Positions 47,737-59,640 of a stretch of DNA of 64,000 bases are shown one piece after another; positions within the stretch are counted from its first letter, which is position 1; the number at the start of each line of letters is the position of its first letter. The notes beneath the pieces are model-generated. The model did not search any database. It saw nothing but the letters and a program-made list of their open reading frames with translations, and was not told where the DNA came from. The translations under genes were made by a program, and so were the position numbers. The DNA lies in the NCBI RefSeq assembly GCF_040954835.1, contig NC_090706.1, positions 39,317,148 through 39,381,147 on the forward strand, in the 5' to 3' direction. This DNA is from Lepisosteus oculatus. Lineage: Eukaryota; Chordata; Actinopteri; Semionotiformes; Lepisosteidae.

Positions 47737-50700
47737 TCAGGCCTGCTCATAGCCTCGTCTATTCAATAGCCAAAAGGTTCAGTTCCTTCAGCCTGACTGT
47801 TTTGTTTTAATAAATCTTTAAAAACCCTACAGGGACCCTGCTAACAGGCTAGGAAGGGATACAGAAGTGTGAATTGCTGATCCACACAAAAAAAGCTCAA
47901 AGAAGTTGTTCAGTTGTGATACCGTGTGTTCCAGGAGGGATCTGGCTGTTCGTCAGTGCACAAACACAGGCTTAGCTGAGGAGCAATGATCAGGAAGGGT
48001 CCCGGGACCCTGCGGTTTGGTTGAACTTCCAACTTAAAGCACAAGTCCGCTTCCATGAAAAGGGGAGGAACTGAACTTTAACAGAAACGAGAGCTGCTCC
48101 AAAAACACAGAGGAAACGTGGAGTCTTTCCATCCGCCCGACAGACTGCAGGAGTCGGCCTCCTGAAGAAGAGCACTCGTGTCTGTCCCTGCAGCACACCG
48201 ACGGCCAGCCCAACAGCCACGGCTGCGTTTTGCGACTGCTCCTCTTCCTGGCCCAAGACTACACCCCCCCGCGTCAAGAGTACCTGCGGCGTCCACGAGC
48301 CAGCGCCGGCGATCCCCCCTGGTGTCCATTTCACCCAGCACCGCCACCAGGTCCCCCCGCTGGAGGGTCAGGTCCAGCTCACGGGTGCCCCCCACATTGC
48401 CCGTCAGCTGGTAGATGCGCCCCACGCCATGCTTGTCGGTCAGAACCTTGAGTCGCTTCTGAAAGGACGGGCTCAGGGGCTGCAACCGAGAGAACACAAT
48501 ACCGACCCATACCCATGAGTGACTCACGAACACAACACCAACAAGACAAAGCTCAGGCACTTTCACTAACCAGTTAACGTGCCATGTCACCAAATAAAAA
48601 CCAGCTAAAATTCTGTGGCCATATACAGTATGATGGATTCCCCTGCGGATCAGGGGATGTAATGACAGAGGGTGCACCACTAGAGGGAGCTACTGCAGCA
48701 GTGGAAAGTGGCTCACCTGCTGCATACTGCTTGCTAATGGTATTATGACAATTGACTTGGGATGCAGAAATACTGTGTTTACCCCCTCCCCCCACAGTTC
48801 AATAGTTAGTAATGTTTGATAGAGTAATGTCAGCAGATCAGTATGATTGAGGCTGCTGGGTGTCTGAGACTCCAATCTTTTTAAGAGTTTTCAACTCTAA
48901 AAGTCTGGTTTTATTTGCTCATTTTGGTCCTGTGAACACCCTGGAATGTTTGAGTTTGCCTGCGTCTCAAGTGTTCTGTGTGCAAATGTCTCAGCAGCAC
49001 AACACAAGAGAAAAATAAAACGGGTGCAACTGAACTGGTACAAGTTCAGAAAGTTTCAGAAAAATTCAGAATTGCAAAAACTACTTTGAAAACACCAATC
49101 TTAAGCTAAAAGAAAAAAACACGAGGATAACAGTTGACATTTTTTCTGTCATGAGCAAGTTGCCAGGAATTCAAATAATGTGTTTCACCTTTGCTTTGAC
49201 GTCTAAAGAGGGAAAACTGCTTGTTGATACTGGCTGTGGATTATTGTTTCGTCTGTATGACTGCTGGATTAAAAAAAAAACTTGTCTAACCTGCACTGTT
49301 CTAAATTTGATTTAGTAGGTCATGGCCAGATCTGGCAAAGAGACTGCCAAAGGAAATGTCAGAAGGCATTACTGTGTATGCGAAGCCTGTGAATGCAGAA
49401 GTACTGCAATAGCTCTGAGAGTTTATCACACACATCTCTGCTCTCTCTTTATCACTGGACACATCTCCCTTGACAGGCTTGGACCCCCATTCTAATGTTG
49501 CATTGTTACAAAGGTCAATTTTCACTGTTGACACCAGTGGTCCTGAACTGAAGAACTTATGAAATAACAGCAATCTGTGAACATTGGTCTTCAAATTCTC
49601 AGAGACTCATCACAAACCCTCTCTGCTCCTGAACTCTATTCCTGTCCTGGATGCTGTCTGGATATACAACCAGAGGCTCAATGCAGGAGTCCCCAGTCCT
49701 GGTCCCGGATTCAATCCATCTACTGTGTTTAGGTCATCTAGGATTGAAACACCTGGATCAGCTCCTTACTGGCTTAACTGAACCAGTTTAACAGCTTCTC
49801 CCAGCTCTTCAGGTGCTCCTGCTTGGGAAAGATCTGGAAATCCTCCAGGACCAGGACTGAGGACCCCTAGAGGAAGACAAAGTCACTTTGGGGATGACGG
49901 GGTAGTTCTCTCTCTATACTGTAGATACCAGGTTAAAAAAAATCCTCATTGACACGTTGTCATTTCTCCAACTTTCTAATTAGGAATTGACAGATATTAG
50001 TCAGCTGAAACCACTGCTGCAAACTCTGGACTACATGTGCAGTCATCCTGCGTCTGCAGCCCCACCACACACCACACATCGGCTAGAGGGGAACTCCTTC
50101 AGCAGCGGAATGAAGAGGGAACTGAAGGAATCGCACTCCCGTGTTTTAACTCCTTCTGTGTTGTTTCATAAATCATTTCCTCAGGCACGTATCTTTGTTG
50201 TGACCTGTTCCGGCGCTGCTTCTGAAATCTGACCAGGTCCCGCTCGAGGTGGAAAAACGCCGGCTGATTTTTTACCCAGAATCCCCCAGAGCAGAGGCGA
50301 AAGGTTCGAACGGGCCCTTCGCAGCGGCTGTCCCACCTGCACAACAGGGTCGTTCAGCTCCTCGGCCACACTGCGGCACAGCCGCTCCATACTCTCGGCC
50401 CCCTGCAGCACGGACTCCTCCGCCCATTGCCAGAAGGCACTGGGCTCCAGCTGGCTGTGGGGAAGCTGGGGAAACACAAGACAGCACTACCAGCAGACTG
50501 GCCGGGCCTCTCTGCTTCAGCGTGCGCGCCGATCTCACGGGAGCTCAAGGACCCTTCCACACTTTCACCCCTGTGGGAAGACGACAGACTACAGCGAAGT
50601 ACGACGAAGGTAGGTCATATCAGGGCTCCCCAGTCCTGGTCAGGGGAATCACGCACCTACTGGTTTTCACTGCAGCTGAGCTCTTTACTTCAATGAGTCC

Positions 50701-53700
50701 TTAACTGAACACACTAGTCTCTTGGTTAGAACCTCTGCATGTTTTTTGTCCTACGCAGAGGTTGGGAGATTTTAAGTTACAGTAGTTACAGTGGAAACAG
50801 TAGTTAAAAGGGAAACCTCTTCCATGTTTAGGAAACGAATACAATTAAAGAGTTCAAATTAAAACTTCTATTCAGGACTCAATGATTTAAAGATGGAAAA
50901 GAAGGGGTTCCTGCTTTCAGTTTTAAAGGCACTTCACTTGTGTAGTTTCATTTGTGCCCTCTGGTTCATAGCTCACTGTATATTCAGAAAGAAACTCCCT
51001 TTAATCACTCATTTCTAACACAATGTCTGGTATGGCCTCAAAGGAACAAAACATGGCAACATACCCAGAACTGGGAAATCAGACAACTTGCATTTTGAAG
51101 CAAACAGCCTCAAATTAATGGAATGGATACTTTGTTTTGGTGCTTGTGTGTGCAGGGGCTTTGGATATTAAAATTCCTACAGTTCTCTTATCCTTATTCT
51201 ACATCTGTTACTTTTGCTTGTTGGCTTGAAGAAGCCGAGGGAGAACAGTGGTCTTAACCAATAACCATGACTACGTACCCTTGCCAACAAAAGCCATGCT
51301 GCATGTGGTTCAAGTTACTATAATCTCCCTGTTTTAAAGAGAATCTGATGCCATGCTCTGTCAGAAAAAACTTTTTTCCTCACATTCTGATATATAGGTC
51401 ACTGCACAGTCCACAGCCCTCTGCCAACCATTTTCTAACTGCTTCATCCAATTCAGGGACATGTTGGACCCTGAAGCGGTGATATATCTCCTTAACGTTG
51501 TGCTGGTTTTCTCCGTTTTTCACCTATTGCAAGCTCTTCTGAGAGAGGTGGGAAGAAGCTTCAGGGCACACTCCGTACCTGTGGCAGGTAGCCGCCGGCC
51601 AGCTGCGCTACGTCTTCGGCCAGGTCTCTGTGAATGCAGCTGAAGGCCCCCAGCACTCCCCACAGGAGCTGCAGCGTGGTGGCGGTGAACTTGGGCAGCT
51701 CGGCCAGCAGCAGGGCGTTGAGGGTCCTGTAGGTGTTGGCCACGGCCTCGTCCTCGTAGCTGAGGCTCTGCTTCTCCTCCAGCAGCTCGTAGTCCAGCAG
51801 CTTGTGCAGCCGCTTGCGGATGAGGTTGCGGGGCCCGGCCAGCAGCTCCCTGAGCGCGCAGAGGGGCCGGTAGACCAGGGCCTGCAGCCGGCCCTCCTGG
51901 AGAGGCGGGGGGGCAAAGAGACAGAGCTCAGCCAACGAGGGGCGGCACTCAACCTGCCAGCACCCCTCTGCAGGGAGTTCCCCTCTTTCAGTGAGGGGGG
52001 CGGGGGGGGAGAGGCTATTCACCCGCTCCAGCCTTTTCTTCAAAGTTCATCAGCGGTTCTCGAAAGGGCAGGAGGACATGCAACACAACTGGACAGCGCC
52101 GAGGATATCTTCTAGCTATTTCTTCAATCATCCAAGGGAATCAGCCTTAATAACACGGCCAGGCAGCTCCCTCCACATCTCTCCAGAAAACCAGATACCC
52201 CATGCCAGAAAACGTCTGCCTTTTGCATTACTCGTTTACTCACTGGTGGTATTTTCCACAATGTGTTGTTTTTATTACCGTTAAACTTTACAAACCCAAG
52301 CTCTTGGAAAAGGGCACTGGCCGAAGAGCTATTATTATTATTATTAAGCATAGCTAGGGTGGAAAACAAGTACAAGAAACCATGAGAGCAACTGAAAATG
52401 AATGAAAAACTCTAGATGCAAAAACAGAAGCCATTGGAACAGGGCCAAGGACGTGACACCGGCAGCCTGCTCACACCACAGTCACACGCCAGCGTTCTGC
52501 AGTCACGCCCTTTTACCCCCGATTTCTAGCCAGCGGAGAAATGCTGCTGCTGAAATATGACACCATTTTCCTTTGATTTTATGAGCAGCCTAACGCCCGA
52601 CAGGGAACCGATACTGGCAAGCTCCCGAGAGATGTCGAAACTGCAGGAGAAGCGAAAGTGTCAAGGCAAGAGTGTGGGACTCACGAAGGCGGGGTACATC
52701 CACTGCCGCAGGGGTGCTGCGACCTCTTTGTAGCAGCGTGCCGCCCGCACGTGGTCAAGCTCCAGCTCCCGTTCCTCCGGGCGAAAACTCAGGTAATTCT
52801 GCGGAGAGCGAGACGAGACACACCATTCACCACCCAGGGGCCCTGACCCGGGCTGGGCTGGGCTGACCGAGAACCACCCAAGTCGGAAAAGCACAAGTGT
52901 GAGCAGGGGAAAAAAAAAAGCTGGTGATCGTAAAATGAAAAAAATCCTGCAGGATTATAAGGACCGATTTTGCCATTTGGAATAGACTGTCCATTTTGAG
53001 CCTGAATTTAAAATACTGGTAAAATGAAATGAAAATGAGGTGTTGTCCAAAGAACATGTTTTTAGCCAGAAAGCATTGTGTACCATACAGAACTGTGGTG
53101 GGAAGCACCTTGTGCTTGTTTGCTGGTCATTACTTCTAAACTGCATGATTCCTTTGGAAAGAGGAACTGCTTACAGGCTGTTCTGCTAATAATCAATATT
53201 CCGTGACATATGCTGAAGTCCTAAAACAAAATCAAACATTGTGTGAAACTTTATCAGAACTCCGACATCAATAAAAAGGACTGAGGACAAAAATCCTGCA
53301 AAGAAATGTTTCTGCAACCCACCTCCATGATAAGTACATTTGTTGCAGCTGGCTATACTTGTATCTTCTATCTTAAATTGAATAGGAAAACATGTGTCTG
53401 CATTAGTCGAACACATTAAAAAAAGGTAACTATAGAACAAGAATTAGATACAAACTATAGCACCAATGACAATAAGAATAAAATATTTACAGTTTTAGTT
53501 GCTTGAGCTCTTCATGCATAATTTGTATTAATTTGCTCAAGGGGATGTTCATAATCTTAGAAGTGTGGTTACCTGGAGGTGTCTGAGGTAAGCTCCCACA
53601 TTTTCATGCAGTTCTATAATCCCTTTTTCAAGGACGCAGAAATATCCTTCCAAGATATCAAATTCCTCGTCTCTAATCTGGAATCACAAAGAAACAACAG

Positions 53701-56700
53701 GAAACCCTGAAAAAACTAGATAGATATTAGTATGCAGAGCCCTTACAAGTACAAATGAACACTACTGACTCAGAAATAACACAAATGAATCATAACACAG
53801 AGCAGATGTAAAAGCACAAATACAATATTATCTAATAGCCTGGTTTTCTGCATGGAAATTATGCAGAATTTTATAAAAGCTCTTTTCCAGCTGTTTTATT
53901 GTGGTAAAAAATAATATTAACATGAAAATACACCTTGTAGAAAAAAAAATCAGAATGAATTCTGATTCACACAGGGTTTTGATAGACTACACTAAAGTGT
54001 TGTGAGAAAAGAGGGTAACACTTGATCATTTGGTGATAAAGCAGGTGGCCTGCACAAACACGTCACGATTGGAGCAATTGGGTGTTACAAAGTCTTACCT
54101 AATGGATAGGGCTAGGGACTTGAACCCAACTGTGAAGGGTCCCCAGTGTAAGCTACTGATCCAATCTATGCGTCTTGTGTTCATTTTGGGGCAGGTATGC
54201 TCATTAATACAGGAGGGTTTGTGTAACCAGCACCAGGGTGATACAGCTGCATCTTTCTCTGAGGTCATACGTAATGAACTACACAGAAACTAGCTTCCCT
54301 TCAGTGGCCAGTGATGCTACAGGAAAGAAAGTATTCCTTTATGGACAGGAAGGGCTTGTAGGCTGATACTTACTTTGGGTTTAATGCCAGTTTCGTGTTT
54401 GATCATCTGGCTCATTCGGGCTGTCTTTTTGGCGATACTGTGTCCGCTGAGTCTGGAAATTTTGTCTCTTATTGTCAGGTTCTCTGTTCTTTTGTATTTG
54501 TCAGCTGAGAGCAACAAAAAAGAAAATGTTACATTAATGAGACAGGTGTATGCTGGTACAGTACATGCTTTGAAATAATAAAATTTGAATTCTTCCCTTT
54601 TGGATTTCTGGACAGCTTTGCTTCAAGATGAAATGCCCAGAAAGGTTTCAAGTGAATTCTAACAAATGAAGAACTGTTACAAACAAGAGCAGTTCATCTG
54701 GCCCATCTAGCTCAGCATGGTGATTATGCACAGTACATGATCTGTGGTTGTGGACAGTAAATGGTACCGTGTTACACATTAACAAGCTTCGTGTACTTAC
54801 ACGTGAAACAAGTGTAAGGCTATGAAAGCTTGTTGCACTGTAGCTCCACAATGCCAGAAAACTCTAAAATCTTGCCTCACGCTGTGATATTAAAAAAATC
54901 ATACCATAATTGTTTGTTAAAGACTAGACCTTGCTGGATTTATAAAACATAAGAATACAACAGCTCCCAATAAAAGGATGCTCTCATCCATCCATCCAGC
55001 TGTTTCTTGAAGGAATCCAGGGTAACGGCTTCAGCTTGTTCCACACTCCCACAGCCCTTCATGTAAAGAAGGTGCCTCCTGTCCTCAGTTTTATCCTATC
55101 TAATCTCAGTGCCAGCTCACAGCTGGCGGTGATGAAATGCGAAGCGGTGCCGAGGGGACGCGTCTGTACCAGGTGTGCAGAAAGAAAGGTGGAGAAGGCC
55201 GCGCGGGACCAAGGGACCCTCACCCACTTCTCGGACGCGCTTGTACTCGTTTATCCTGCAGTTGAGCGCGACGGCGGCCTCCGCTGCCTGCCGCAGGGCG
55301 GGGGCGGCCGGGTGCTGGGCGTCCGTGTGCTTCAGCATGGTCTGCAGGAGGAGAGGGTAGCGGGCGATCCGCTGGACCGGCATCACCAGGAAGAACGTCA
55401 GGGAGGTGGCATTGACGTCCGGGCTGGGAGAGAACAAAGAGCAGGACTTCAGTTCGGACACTCTGGCGTGCAATCGGCTTAGAACTTCAACTTCGGGACA
55501 AGTCCCGAAAAGTCATGCATGCACCTCCCCCGCCACCGCTCACCCGAATCATTTTTACAGTCCATATTTTTCTCCCTCCCACTTCCCGTCCAAATATCAG
55601 TTATGTATCCATTCCAGTTTTGCCTGATTTACAGATGTACTGCACGTGTGCATCTTTTGACAAAAGTCTCCAGCTGCATGCTGCAAGCCGATTTTTGTAG
55701 CACTCCCATAGAGACACACTGTGGTGGAGACTCTTGTCTCTACATTCTCAGTCACCTGACTGGTTGCCAGAAGACAATTGGTTGGGTAAAACCAGGAAGC
55801 AGAGTCAGTCTCTGTCTGCCACTTGAACACAGAAGGCAGATCCTTCATTATTCAAGTTGTGCCGCCAGTCACTGGACTGAACAAATGAGCAACAGTTATA
55901 TTTTGTAGATTTTGGAAGTGTCAAAGACTTTGTTTTAGACTCAGGAGGTAGATTAGCTGTGTGTGAGAGGGCTGTGAAGAAGTGTGGTTAAAAGCTCAAA
56001 GAAGTTCAGGCTTTTTTAATTTTAGCTTTTTTGCTTGTTTCTGTTCTGGAATAGATTTGGCTTTACGCTGTAAATAAGAGCACTTTCACTTCCTGATGGC
56101 TGCTATCTGTGTTTGTTTTATTTTGACCTGCCTATGAACATTCCCATTTAATGACACCCTGTTCCAGGACGTGACACTCATGCATTTCCTTATGGGGAGT
56201 CTCTAGATGACTCAGAAGGATAGCAGCTGAACCAGGAGTGATAAAAAAAAGGAAAAATATCTTATCTTTTAAAACACAAAATTCACAAGAACAATATACA
56301 CAGTCTTAATGGAACAAGAGATGGGTAAAGAGGTGAACCTACGCTGACGTCTTTATTGTGTTCACAACCGCCTGCCACAGGCCTTCTCTCTGCCTGAAGC
56401 TGGTCTCCATGGCCACTATGGTGTTGTAGCTGGCACAGTACTCCCTGTACACCATCTCCATGTCCTCTCTCAGACTGAGAAACGCACTGCCTACGAAACA
56501 AACAGAGGCATTAAAGTCTGTGGACCACATCTGTGCCCCTAACTGAGGGCAGATCTCACCAGAAGGCGTGTCCACTGCACCTCTCCAAGAGCAGGAAGCA
56601 AGGGTGTAGAAAAGTAAGAACTTCACAATGTGCATTTGTGCAAGTTCAAGCTGTGCTGCCGACTACGGGACTCAAGATGCTACAAAGGGGGAACAGTGTC

Positions 56701-57772
56701 GTCATCCTTCCCACCATGTGAAAAACCGAATCATTTGAAGATGACGAAAACACTGGTCCCACTTCCTATGAGGTGTCCTAGTTTTGGATCCTGTTCTGTT
56801 GTGTTGTGTTTCCTTTTTTGTTTCCAGTTTCTACACCTCATGTTGAAACTCTGAAACAATGAGGCGTCCCAAGACACTCTGTGCAAGGACTTGTGAACAC
56901 CCTTACCCAGATAATGTGGCTTTGAGAGATTCTGCAACGTAAGAACGGAAGTGAGGAGTGGTGAGGTGCAGTAGACTTGACGTCAGTAAAGCTCCCCTCC
57001 CTCCCAGGCCTGAGGTATTTACAGAGAGCACTGAGGAATTCTGGGTCAGTGGGCTCCTTCTGCTCCAGGAGGCTCAGCAGGCAGCTGGACACCTCGATAA
57101 CATCGTCCACATTCGAGAATACCCCTTCCACGTTCCCCAGGGGTGGCTGTGAGGAAACACCAACCAATTCATTCGTTTAGAGAAGCGAAAAGGTGTTTCT
57201 TGATGTTGTTAAATAACACAGCAGACTTTGTGTGCTGACTATCTAAACCCCATTGTATTACATTTATACGATTTGGTTTCATCTTTGTTCATAATCTAAA
57301 TACAAATGTATTTATATAGTCAATTCGCTTTCATCTCGGTTGAGTAAATCTAGAGACATGGAACAATAGTTTGCTCAAATGGTCAATGGAAATATAATTT
57401 GAAAAGATTTTTTTTGCTTGGCCAGACAAAGCTTGGCTGAAACAGCACAGACTGGAGAGCCAAAGAGAAAGCAATGTTTTATTTTGGACACCGAGGATTT
57501 TATCACTACCTCAAGAGTCTATTGAGAGGGTCTATCTCTGGCTTTGCAGTTGCAGACGAGTCCTGTACCTGGAGCTGCTTCAGATGTCCTCTGATGACCA
57601 CAGCACACAGCTGCAGCATTCTCAGGTAGCTTCTTTCAGTGGAAAGGAGCTCTTCAACAGCCAGGAGCTGCTTCTGCTTCATCGTGTCAACGATGGACTC
57701 TGGCTCTGCCGGCTCCTCCTCTTCTTCGCCGCTCTTCGGCGGGGGAGTAAGAGCCCCAGGGGTACTGTCCAT
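45861..57772 (-). CDS. arhgef37: Rho guanine nucleotide exchange factor 37 (complete)
   Basis: A Dbl-family exchange factor of the DNMBP/Tuba-ARHGEF37-ARHGEF38 group, which would load GTP on Rho-type GTPases near membranes bound by its BAR domain. Twelve coding exons in fully consistent phase: 57772-57569, 57146-57023, 56490-56343, 55423-55224, 54504-54374, 53677-53573, 52798-52685, 51896-51579, 50465-50337, 48479-48284, 47594-47404, 46073-45861. This gives 690 aa (human about 675). Domains: DH about 34-225 ([14 protein letters not shown] is its conserved helix), no PH, BAR about 240-450, SH3-1 about 512-570, SH3-2 about 622-674. The two SH3 domains match human ARHGEF37 best ([35 protein letters not shown]), which separates it from ARHGEF38. 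The start ATG is in a CACCATGG context, 11 bases after an acceptor, so a non-coding first exon lies further right. No frameshift or premature stop was seen. Confidence 0.97.
46144..46240. repeat. 38-bp inverted repeat with hammerhead-like core
   Basis: The arm at 46144-46181 (GAAGAGACACAA, then GGGCCTTCTTCAG) is the inverted counterpart of 46203-46240 (CTGAAGAAGGCCC, then CCGAAACGTTGTGTCTCTTC), with 21 bases between. The right arm carries CTGAAGA and GAAAC, the two core boxes of a hammerhead ribozyme, followed by GTC. Such motifs are known in Penelope-like retroelements. Stem II is poorly paired, so this is at best a remnant. It sits in the last arhgef37 intron. Confidence 0.5.
47404..47594 (-). 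CDS. arhgef37: arhgef37 coding exon 11
   Basis: Acceptor TTTCTTCCAG|GT, donor CTGCAG|GTGAGT, phase 1 to 0, residues 557-620. It completes SH3-1 ([14 protein letters not shown]), then a Ser/Pro-rich linker between the SH3 domains. Confidence 0.93.
47697..47738. repeat. (TAA)n microsatellite
   Basis: A pure TAA/AAT run of about 13 units in arhgef37 intron 10, about 100 bases upstream of exon 11 in transcription order. Probably length-polymorphic. Confidence 0.9.
48284..48479 (-). CDS. arhgef37: arhgef37 coding exon 10
   Basis: Acceptor CTCGGTTGCAG|CCC, donor GCCGCAG|GTACTC, phase 0 to 1, residues 492-556. First SH3 domain: [20 protein letters not shown], then RRRWLVD, matching human KLYQVTSNISGTGTLDLTL. 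Confidence 0.95.
49685..49872. mobile_element. short inverted-repeat element (MITE-like)
   Basis: The left end GGAGTCCCCAGTCCTGGTCC is mirrored by the right end GGACCAGGACTGAGGACCCC. The roughly 190-bp element lies in arhgef37 intron 9. A related single end, GGGCTCCCCAGTCCTGGTC, lies at about 50616 in intron 8. Confidence 0.65.
50337..50465 (-). CDS. arhgef37: arhgef37 coding exon 9
   Basis: Phase 0-0, residues 449-491, acceptor TTTCCCCAG|CTT, donor GTGCAG|GTGGGA. End of the BAR domain and start of the linker ([20 protein letters not shown], compared with human LPHHHVPEPAFRKLVEDALG). Confidence 0.93.
50612..50712 (+). mobile_element. fragment of the same inverted-repeat family
   Basis: It starts with GGGCTCCCCAGTCCTGGTCAG and continues through CACTGCAGCTGAGCTC and AATGAGTCCTTAACTGAAC; the opposite end is missing. 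It lies about 150 bases upstream of arhgef37 exon 9, in intron 8. Confidence 0.5.
51579..51896 (-). CDS. arhgef37: arhgef37 coding exon 8
   Basis: The largest exon (318 nt, 106 residues, 343-448), phase 0-0, acceptor GCCTCTCCAG|GAG, donor CCACAG|GTACGG. BAR domain core: [20 protein letters not shown] aligns with human GPQNLIKKRLDKLLDFERVE. Confidence 0.96.
52685..52798 (-). CDS. arhgef37: arhgef37 coding exon 7
   Basis: Acceptor GCTCTCCGCAG|AAT, donor GCCTTC|GTGAGT, phase 0-0, residues 305-342. BAR region: [20 protein letters not shown] matches human FLYFRPHEYNLDIPEG in place. Confidence 0.93.
53573..53677 (-). CDS. arhgef37: arhgef37 coding exon 6
   Basis: A 105-nt exon, phase 0-0 (acceptor GATTCCAG|ATT, donor CTCCAG|GTAACC), residues 270-304, the first BAR helix: [20 protein letters not shown], then [10 protein letters not shown]. 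It has no ATG-initiated long frame, so a simple ORF scan overlooks it. Confidence 0.93.
54090..54150 (-). mobile_element. possible tRNA-like SINE head (inverted)
   Basis: On the minus strand GTTGGGTTCAAGTCCCTAGCC resembles a Pol III B box, and ATCCATTAGGTAAGAC follows. It lies in arhgef37 intron 5. Only this part is convincing. Confidence 0.35.
54374..54504 (-). CDS. arhgef37: arhgef37 coding exon 5
   Basis: Acceptor TTGCTCTCAG|CT, donor CCCAAA|GTAAGT, phase 1 to 0, residues 226-269. This is the DH-BAR linker: [19 protein letters not shown] matches human HTLSKKTTRLSQLLKQEAG. Confidence 0.95.
54655..55110 (+). mobile_element. interspersed repeat, family copy A
   Basis: Contains GTTACAAACAAGAGCAGTTCATCTGGCCCATCTAGCTC, then after an interruption CATCCAGCTGTTTCTTGAAGG, GGCTTCAGCTTGTTCCACAC and GGTGCCTCCTGTCCTCAGTTTTA. 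It is antisense in arhgef37 intron 4, ending about 115 bases from exon 4. Related copies are at 61858-62075 (+) and 59445-59640 (-). The class is not determined. Confidence 0.6.
55224..55423 (-). CDS. arhgef37: arhgef37 coding exon 4
   Basis: Acceptor TCTCTCCCAG|C, donor AGTGG|GTGAGG, phase 2 to 1. It carries the hallmark DH segment [20 protein letters not shown] and the end of the domain ([10 protein letters not shown]). GC-rich with high CpG, unlike its introns. Confidence 0.95.
56343..56490 (-). CDS. arhgef37: arhgef37 coding exon 3
   Basis: Acceptor TTTCGTAG|GC, donor TCAGC|GTAGGT, phase 1 to 2, residues 110-158. The middle of the DH domain: [17 protein letters not shown] matches human FQEELEQVYKVYCASYD. 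Using the next possible donor would include a TAG, so this donor is favoured. Confidence 0.93.
57023..57146 (-). CDS. arhgef37: arhgef37 coding exon 2
   Basis: Acceptor TTTCCTCACAG|CC, donor CTCT|GTAAAT, phase 0 to 1, residues 69-109. It carries [20 protein letters not shown] of the DH domain, matching human LFSNIDDIIKVNSRFL. Confidence 0.95.
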
Positions 57773-57783
57773 GGTGCACAGGT
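57569..57783 (-). CDS. arhgef37: arhgef37 first coding exon
   Basis: The exon begins at TTTGCTGCAG|ACC (57783), has 11 bases of 5' UTR, then the ATG at 57772 in a strong CACCATGG context, and codes residues 1-68. An acidic, Pro-rich N-terminus precedes the first DH helix ([20 protein letters not shown]). Donor CCAG|GTACAG, phase 0. The acceptor shows that an upstream non-coding exon exists; I could not locate it. Confidence 0.93.
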
Positions 57784-59444
57784 CTGCAGCAAAGAGAGAG
57801 GAAGTTTGTTTTCTCAGAAACTGGCAGAGGACCTGAAGACAGCTCAACAGCGCTGCTCCATTGTACTGGTGAGAGGTACAACTGTGGGGCCTCTGTCTAT
57901 ATGAAAGGAAGACACCTGACCGCTGGCCTGCAGTGATGACAAGGAAGAATAAAATAAAATCACAGCACCTGACCATTTATTGACATCTTGCTTTGATGGT
58001 GTATTTTGGATTAAATTAAGGTAAATCAAGAATCGGTGTGATACATAAAATAGTGAGCATAAATTTCCGAAGAAGACAAAAAGTCAGAGGCAGATCAGAA
58101 TTGAGCAGAATATTATCTGAAGCCTTAACAAGAGAAAGAGCAGCTGAATAAAGTGAATGAAAGGGGAAGTGGAGGATTGGGCTGTTAATTTGTTTGTTTT
58201 GTGGAGCTTTTGTTTTCAGTTCATTTTAACAAACACCCCACATCTTACATTACCCCGAAGATGAGCCATGTTCGTATTTATCTAGCCCTACCCGGTAGGA
58301 AACAGAAGATCAGCAGCAATTTCTGACAATCTCAAATCACTGAAAGCAATCAAACGCAGAACCGCTCATATCCGCACCGGCAGCTACTGCAGTGAACGTC
58401 ACAACCCGCTCCGTCTCCACACTCAGAAACACCTCTCCCCAGGGAAAGGGAGCACAGAGCTGCCTCAGGACTGCTGTGAAACCGATCACAAGGTTCCCAC
58501 AGCTCGCAATCGAGCACTGCGAGCGCGGCGCTGGAGGAGAGAGGCAAGCCTGTAAACACACAGCTGCAAGGAGAGATCATTATTACCTTGCGCTCTCCGA
58601 GAAAGCCGCTCCAGCAGTTGCAGGAAGGCCAGGAGCCCTGGCAAACAAGCAGGCCCGTGACACACACTGTCTGCTGAGCCTGCTGCAGCACGGGGGGGGG
58701 GGGTGTGTACTCTGGGCTGTTGTTTGGGACAAGACAGCTCGGCCCCGCTGATGAATGGGCTGATTGATGGCAGCAGGGAGCTGTGGGAAATAAAAATACC
58801 GCCCACTGTGGCGACATGCAACTCGCTGGCCTCTGACCAAGGACTGCACTTGCTGTCTGCAGCGTGGCACCACACACACACACACACACACAAGGAAAAG
58901 TATTAGGCCAGTTTCAATACTGCAGCCATGATCTCCCGCACCACAGTGCCTTAACTGTTCAAGTCCAAATACCACAGTACTTTAGGCTACGCATGTGTGC
59001 TAAGACTCATGTGACATACTACAGAACGACAATGGCCTCTTTGAGTTGAGTAAAGTAATAAAATAATTCACCTGTCTAGCTACTAGTTCTGTTCCCAAAA
59101 AATCTTTAAAGAAGCCGTAACAAATATTTTTCATCCGTGTTATTTGTATTAGATAAAAATCGCCACATCAAGCCAGCAATCATTAGCAATGTCAAGACCC
59201 TGGGTGATCAGATGTGATTGGAAGCCTCATCTGGTTGTTTTTAATAAGGTAGATAAATTGAAGACAGGGGCTGTAAACATTACTCTGGCTAGTTATCCAA
59301 CTCCGTGCCACCCTGATGTTAACACTGACCTTTCACTGGAAAGCAGGACTGGCTTGGTCAGCTTTTCCAGAAATAAATCTCGTGCAACAGTGCACAGAAA
59401 CAGGAGTGTCCCAGGCGTTTTTTTTAACAGTGCCAGCTTTACTA

Positions 59445-59640
59445 AGGTTACCAACAGTACCAAGGAACTACAGCATGTGGAAGTGCATTTAAAACTGAGA
59501 ACAGGAGGCACTTCTTCACCCAAAATGTTGTTGAGGCAGGCACGACTGGAAGAGATCCTTGGGCAAATAAGCTACTTAATACCAAACGCAGGAGATGAAC
59601 AAGATCATTCTTATATTAGGAACCATTAGGTTCTTATATC
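59445..59640 (-). mobile_element. interspersed repeat, family copy B (inverted)
   Basis: On the minus strand it reads CAACAACATTTTGGGTGAAG, AAGTGCCTCCTGTTCTCAGTTTTAAATGC, which aligns with the 3' part of copy A. The frame it shows on the plus strand is not a gene. Confidence 0.6.

Noticed and set aside
59189..59629. 146-codon plus-strand open frame
   Set aside because: Its 3' half is the inverted copy B of an interspersed repeat, and the rest has no coding character.
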